64,000 nt of DNA, from NCBI RefSeq assembly GCF_044762855.1, contig NZ_JBIWFB010000001.1, positions 496,001 to 560,000 of the forward strand. Reading direction: 5' to 3'. This document shows, piece by piece, positions 60,996 to 64,000 of the stretch. This stretch comes from Psychrobacillus sp044762855. Lineage in GTDB: Bacteria > Bacillota > Bacilli > Bacillales_A > Planococcaceae. A program made the translations under genes and the position numbers. A model generated the notes under the pieces. That model ran no database searches. It was given only the letters and a program-made list of their open reading frames with translations, and was not told the origin of the DNA. Position 1 is the stretch's first letter. Every line of letters starts with the position of its first letter.

Positions 60996-61134
60996 GTCCC
61001 TGTGTAAGAAACAATTCTGACAACAGGATAAATATTAACTAGTAAAGGTGGCAGATTCCGAAGAAATTCAGAATCTGCCACCTTTTAGTGTTCCTGTTCT
61101 TAAAAAGATTCAGAATCGTTTCGTTCACAGGGAC
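60996..61134. repeat. 139-bp palindromic repeat, long form, copy 2
   Basis: Same length and layout as the copies at 56271 and 63520. Its inner hairpin is GGTGGCAGATTC with GAATCTGCCACC, so both arms changed together compared with GGTGCCAG/CTGGCACC in the other copies. It lies between the convergent MmsA-like (+) and LuxR-type (-) genes. Confidence 0.92.
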
Positions 61135-61139
61135 ATTTT

Positions 61140-61889
61140 TTAATTCATTTTGAAAATGCGATAGCATAGCTCTGTACGATTCGTCACATTTAGTTTTTGA
61201 TATAAGTTCTGCAAATGTTTTTTGACTGTGTTGATACTTATAAATAGGATTTCACTAATCTCTTTGTTTGAGAACCCCTGTGTTACAAACTGTATGATTT
61301 CTCTTTCTCGTGCTGTCAATTGTTCCTCTTTTTTCTCATTGGCATTACCTTGAGAAAGGGCAGTATAAGCATTAAAAGCGCTTTCAATAGGTTTTATTAA
61401 TAAGCGTAGTCGATTTCTATCCTGCTCACTAAAGTAATTGTCGCCTTCTTTCCTAATCAACCCAATTGCACCCACGATATGATTTTTATTAAAAATATAG
61501 ATACCGATTTTATCGATATATTGGTGTTTAAAGAAAAACTCTTTGTAAAAATTCGTTTCAACAAAATTTGAAAGGGACATGACATCTTCTACTTTTACGA
61601 TATGTGTGTCAGTTCTTACGGAAAGATTTTTTGGAATTAATACATCTAATGGTTGAAAAAACTCAAGGTACTCGCTAATTACACTATCTTCGATGTTATT
61701 TAAGATTGGATCGATTAAATCGCCCTGTTTATTCGGTATCCAAAAGATAGATTCCGTATAACCTAGGATGTCGGAAAGAGCATTTAATACGGTCTTGCGA
61801 TAGTGAATAGGATCATTGAGTTCAGGATCAAAAGCAATAAAATCTAAACATTTAAGAATCTTACCGTAATCTCCCTTAGTTAACTGCAA
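61140..61889 (-). CDS. LuxR-type transcriptional regulator
   Basis: A 249-residue regulator. Residues 1-170 form a sensor part with a GAF-like feel (YIFNKNHIVGAIGLIRKEG). Residues about 180-249 are a GerE/LuxR helix-turn-helix: LTAREREIIQFVTQGFSNKE, then EILFISINTVKKHLQNLYQKL. It starts with TTG behind GGAGGGAG and diverges from the amidase gene, which is its probable target. The signal is unknown. Confidence 0.85.
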   Translation of the reverse strand: MQLTKGDYGKILKCLDFIAFDPELNDPIHYRKTVLNALSDILGYTESIFWIPNKQGDLIDPILNNIEDSVISEYLEFFQPLDVLIPKNLSVRTDTHIVKVEDVMSLSNFVETNFYKEFFFKHQYIDKIGIYIFNKNHIVGAIGLIRKEGDNYFSEQDRNRLRLLIKPIESAFNAYTALSQGNANEKKEEQLTAREREIIQFVTQGFSNKEISEILFISINTVKKHLQNLYQKLNVTNRTELCYRIFKMN

Positions 61890-62023
61890 TTAATCTCCCT
61901 CCATCATTCTTTTTTCAATCGTATCATTTATAGAAAATTCGTTCAATTGTGAAAATACTATTCTTTCGGGTAATAGTTTTATAATTCTTCCTCATTCATA
62001 CTGAACAAAAAGGAGGAAAGATA

Positions 62024-63481
62024 ATGAATATTTCAGAGTATACAACTTACGACGGTCTAGGTTTGGCCGAACTGGTTAAAAAGAAGGAAGTTACACCTGA
62101 GGAGTTAGTAAATACCTCCGTAAATATCATAAAGGAACTTAATCCAACATTAAATGCTGTTGCATCAATTGTTGAAGAAAAAGCACTCAAAGAGATAAAA
62201 ACAGGTTTGCCAAAAGGCCCCTTTGAAGGAGTCCCATTTCTCATTAAAGAGCTTGTTCTTCATGCAGAAGGAATTCCTGTTAACATGGGAAGTAAACTAG
62301 CTGAGGGAATTACATTTCCAGTGGATAGTGAATTAATGGCTCGTTTTCGTAAAGCCGGGGTTGTTACGGTCGGAACAACGACAACTCCAGAGTTTGGTTA
62401 TAATGCTGCTTCCGAAGCAACACTATATGGCAATCCAACTGTAAACCCTTGGGATACGAATCATAGCCCTGGAGGTTCAAGCGGTGGTTCTGCTGCCGCG
62501 ATTGCTGCTGGTATTACCCCACTTGCACATGCGAATGACGGTGGTGGTTCTATCCGTATCCCTGCATCCTGTAGCGGGCTTGTTGGTTTAAAGCCGACCC
62601 GTGGGAGAATTCCGTCTGGCCCTTTCAATAGCGAACCCCTGAATGGAATTGCAATTGAATTTGCTTTATCTAAAACTGTGAGAGATACGGCAACACTTCT
62701 TGATGCGGTTGCTGGTCCAGATATCGGATGTTATGGTTGGGCAGAACCACCCGCAATGCCATTTGCAGAAGCGATAAAGAAAGCACCAAAACCTTTAAAA
62801 ATTGCTTGGACGGGAAAACCAGCCTCAGGTGTCCCTGTGGATGAAGAATGTCTTCGTGCTTTAAAAGAAACAGTAGCCCTTTGCGAGGAACTTGGCCATA
62901 CAGTTGTGGAAGCTACTCCTCAATACGATGTGGAGAAGTTTAGCATGGCCACTGTCCGTATTTGGACAGCAAATATTTATCATATGATTAATGGAGCGGC
63001 AGCCCTATCTAATCGTATACCGAGTGAAAAGAATATTGAGGCTGCTATCTGGGCTTGTTATCAATATGGTAAAGAGATGCCTGCTTCTCATCTATTAGAA
63101 GCAATTGATACAAATGCTGCAGTTTCACGAGGAGTCGGACATTTTTTTACGGACTATGATGTTCTTTTATCCCCGACACTTGCAACGCCACCAGCGCCAA
63201 TCGGAATGTTAAATTCAAACAATCCTAATATCAATGCTGTTGAGTGGACGGAACAAATTTTTACGTACGCACCATTTACGAATCTGTTCAATGCCACAGG
63301 TCAACCATCCATCTCTCTACCACTTGGATGGAGTGATAAAGGCTTACCGATTGGTATGCAATTTACTGGAAGGTTTGCTGATGAAACCACGCTTTTACTA
63401 CTTGCTACACAATTAGAAGAGGCTAGACCCTGGAAAGATAAAATACCTTCTATTCATGCTTCCAATCTAATTAAGTCTTAA
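62024..63481 (+). CDS. Amidase signature family enzyme
   Basis: A 485-residue amidase with the Ser-cisSer-Lys triad in place: Lys75 (GVPFLIKEL), the cis-Ser about residue 152 (SPGGSSGGSAAAI) and the nucleophile Ser about 176 (DGGGSIRIPASCSGL). It hydrolyses carboxylic amides to acid and ammonia; the particular amide is unknown. It starts behind AGGAGGAAAG, divergent from the LuxR-type regulator. GatA is unlikely since gatB/C are absent and C-terminal features differ. Confidence 0.9.
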   Translation: MNISEYTTYDGLGLAELVKKKEVTPEELVNTSVNIIKELNPTLNAVASIVEEKALKEIKTGLPKGPFEGVPFLIKELVLHAEGIPVNMGSKLAEGITFPVDSELMARFRKAGVVTVGTTTTPEFGYNAASEATLYGNPTVNPWDTNHSPGGSSGGSAAAIAAGITPLAHANDGGGSIRIPASCSGLVGLKPTRGRIPSGPFNSEPLNGIAIEFALSKTVRDTATLLDAVAGPDIGCYGWAEPPAMPFAEAIKKAPKPLKIAWTGKPASGVPVDEECLRALKETVALCEELGHTVVEATPQYDVEKFSMATVRIWTANIYHMINGAAALSNRIPSEKNIEAAIWACYQYGKEMPASHLLEAIDTNAAVSRGVGHFFTDYDVLLSPTLATPPAPIGMLNSNNPNINAVEWTEQIFTYAPFTNLFNATGQPSISLPLGWSDKGLPIGMQFTGRFADETTLLLLATQLEEARPWKDKIPSIHASNLIKS

Positions 63482-63485
63482 AAAC

Positions 63486-63524
63486 GAAAACGCGTCCCGA
63501 AAACGCGTCCCGAAAACGCGTCCC
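63486..63524. repeat. Three perfect tandem copies of a 13-bp unit
   Basis: GAAAACGCGTCCC is repeated exactly three times. The last unit runs into the 139-bp palindrome and includes its first five bases, so the array is an expansion of the element's left junction. Confidence 0.95.
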
Positions 63525-63658
63525 TGTGTAAGAAACAATTCTGACAACAGGATAAATGCTAACTAGTAAAGGTGCCAGATTCCGAAGAAATTCAGAATCT
63601 GGCACCTTTTAATGTTTCTGTTCTTAAAAATATTCAGAATTGTTTCGTGCACAGGGAC
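63520..63658. repeat. 139-bp palindromic repeat, long form, copy 3
   Basis: Outer arms GTCCCTGTGTAAGAAACAATTC and GAATTGTTTCGTGCACAGGGAC, inner hairpin GGTGCCAGATTC with GAATCTGGCACC. It lies between the convergent amidase (+) and carboxymuconolactone decarboxylase-family (-) genes. Confidence 0.92.
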
Positions 63659-63665
63659 ATTTAAG

Positions 63666-64000
63666 TTATTTCTCTATCTCCTTAAAAATCTCTCCAGCGA
63701 TTCCCATTGCGTGAACAGCCTTTGGAAAACCGACGTAGCCGGCGCAGTGGATGATAATCTCTATTATTTCTTCTTTAGAAAGCCCAACGTTTAGGGCTGC
63801 TTGTATGTGTACTTTAAGCTGATCGAAAGCTCCTTGTGTGATAAGTGTTGTAAGTGTAATGATTTCCCGAGTTGCGTAGGAAAGCGTTTTTCGAGAATAA
63901 AGATCTCCAAAGCCAAAAGATACGATCATGTCCCAAAGGTCAGGAGATACTTTTTTCATTTCTTCCATGCCATTACGGACTTCCTCGGAAAATAATTCTT
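63666..64000 (-). CDS. Carboxymuconolactone decarboxylase (AhpD-like) family protein, 5' end outside window
   Basis: The reading frame is open to the right edge, so the gene continues beyond the window. Visible are LFSEEVRNGMEEMKKVSPDL at the edge side, then REIITLTTLITQG, LKVHIQAALNVGLSKEE and IEIIIHCAGYVGFPKAV, which are family-typical. Met codons at 63968 and nearby could be read as starts, but the family pattern clearly extends further upstream. CMD proteins include decarboxylases and peroxidase-type proteins; there is no C-x-x-C, so a redox AhpD role is unlikely. Confidence 0.85.
   Translation of the reverse strand, partial: ELFSEEVRNGMEEMKKVSPDLWDMIVSFGFGDLYSRKTLSYATREIITLTTLITQGAFDQLKVHIQAALNVGLSKEEIIEIIIHCAGYVGFPKAVHAMGIAGEIFKEIEK

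Noticed and set aside
56271..63658. CRISPR array made of the repeated elements
   Set aside because: The copies are kilobases apart, separated by complete genes, and are long palindromes, so they do not form an array with spacers.
63666..63968. Complete 100-residue carboxymuconolactone decarboxylase-family gene starting at 63968
   Set aside because: The frame and the family-like sequence continue to the window edge, so the gene is better treated as cut by the window.

Overview
The window looks like chromosomal DNA of a low-GC, endospore-former-type Firmicute. The most likely group is Planococcaceae/Caryophanaceae (Psychrobacillus, Lysinibacillus or a relative), but this is an inference. The basis is the AT-rich base composition, strong AGGAGG-type ribosome binding sites with frequent TTG and GTG starts, a SLAP-domain S-layer assembly protein, an SbsC-like secreted protein, and a B. 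subtilis-style tyrosine kinase/phosphatase exopolysaccharide locus. I saw no rRNA, tRNA, CRISPR array, intact transposase or prophage.

Layout. (1) 0-5.6 kb: a small-molecule catabolic cluster with an Nramp-like permease lacking the classical metal motifs, an SDR-fold protein, a DapA-family aldolase, a regulator with a degenerate GGDEF-like domain, and a Gfo/Idh/MocA oxidoreductase. (2) 5.7-18.6 kb: surface and sensory genes, comprising a SLAP protein, two chemoreceptors, a secreted 5'-nucleotidase with an SH3 tail, a SEC-C protein, and an SbsC-like secreted protein followed by a decayed partial copy of itself. (3) 18.7-31.9 kb: a Wzx/Wzy exopolysaccharide locus. It has a chain-length modulator, tyrosine kinase, PHP phosphatase, 4,6-dehydratase, flippase, polymerase, one glycosyltransferase, an initiating sugar transferase, an acetyltransferase, an aminotransferase and a YdcF-like protein. 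The sugar-modifying set matches UDP-diacetylbacillosamine synthesis. The flippase/polymerase/glycosyltransferase core is visibly more AT-rich than its flanks.

(4) 32.5-48.4 kb: a catabolic island of about 15 kb bracketed by two copies, in direct orientation, of a ~385-bp segment that encodes a tiny acidic lipoprotein. Module A (33.0-39.2 kb) has a DctM-like permease, a small membrane protein, a FadR-type regulator, a CitE-like lyase, a family III CoA-transferase and a two-subunit class I fumarase/mesaconase-like hydratase. Module B (39.3-47.4 kb) has an amidohydrolase, a GalB-like 4-oxalomesaconate hydratase, an RraA-fold GalC/LigK-like aldolase, a DUF1932 dehydrogenase, a complete TctCBA tripartite transporter, an MFS protein and a GntR regulator. 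Each module begins with a good sigma-A promoter overlapped at its -10 by a long perfect dyad. The best reading is that the island imports a polycarboxylate and degrades it to pyruvate, oxaloacetate and acetyl-CoA. Because no ring-cleavage dioxygenase is present, the starting compound may be pre-formed, such as 2-pyrone-4,6-dicarboxylate or 4-oxalomesaconate.

(5) 48.6-56.3 kb: a MacB-type ABC exporter, small proteins, a uppS relic, an orphan histidine kinase downstream of a secreted low-complexity protein, a CheY, a ketopantoate reductase-like protein and a zinc-ribbon PD-(D/E)XK nuclease-like protein. (6) 56.4-64 kb: a GntP permease, 3-hydroxyisobutyrate dehydrogenase-like and methylmalonate-semialdehyde dehydrogenase operon with a divergent TetR regulator, then a LuxR-type regulator divergent from an amidase, and a carboxymuconolactone decarboxylase-family gene cut by the window edge.

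A family of palindromic repeats runs through the window. Three 139-bp copies each lie between convergent genes, and three 45-bp versions equal the outer arms alone. The internal hairpin shows a compensatory base change between copies, so its folded form appears to be maintained.
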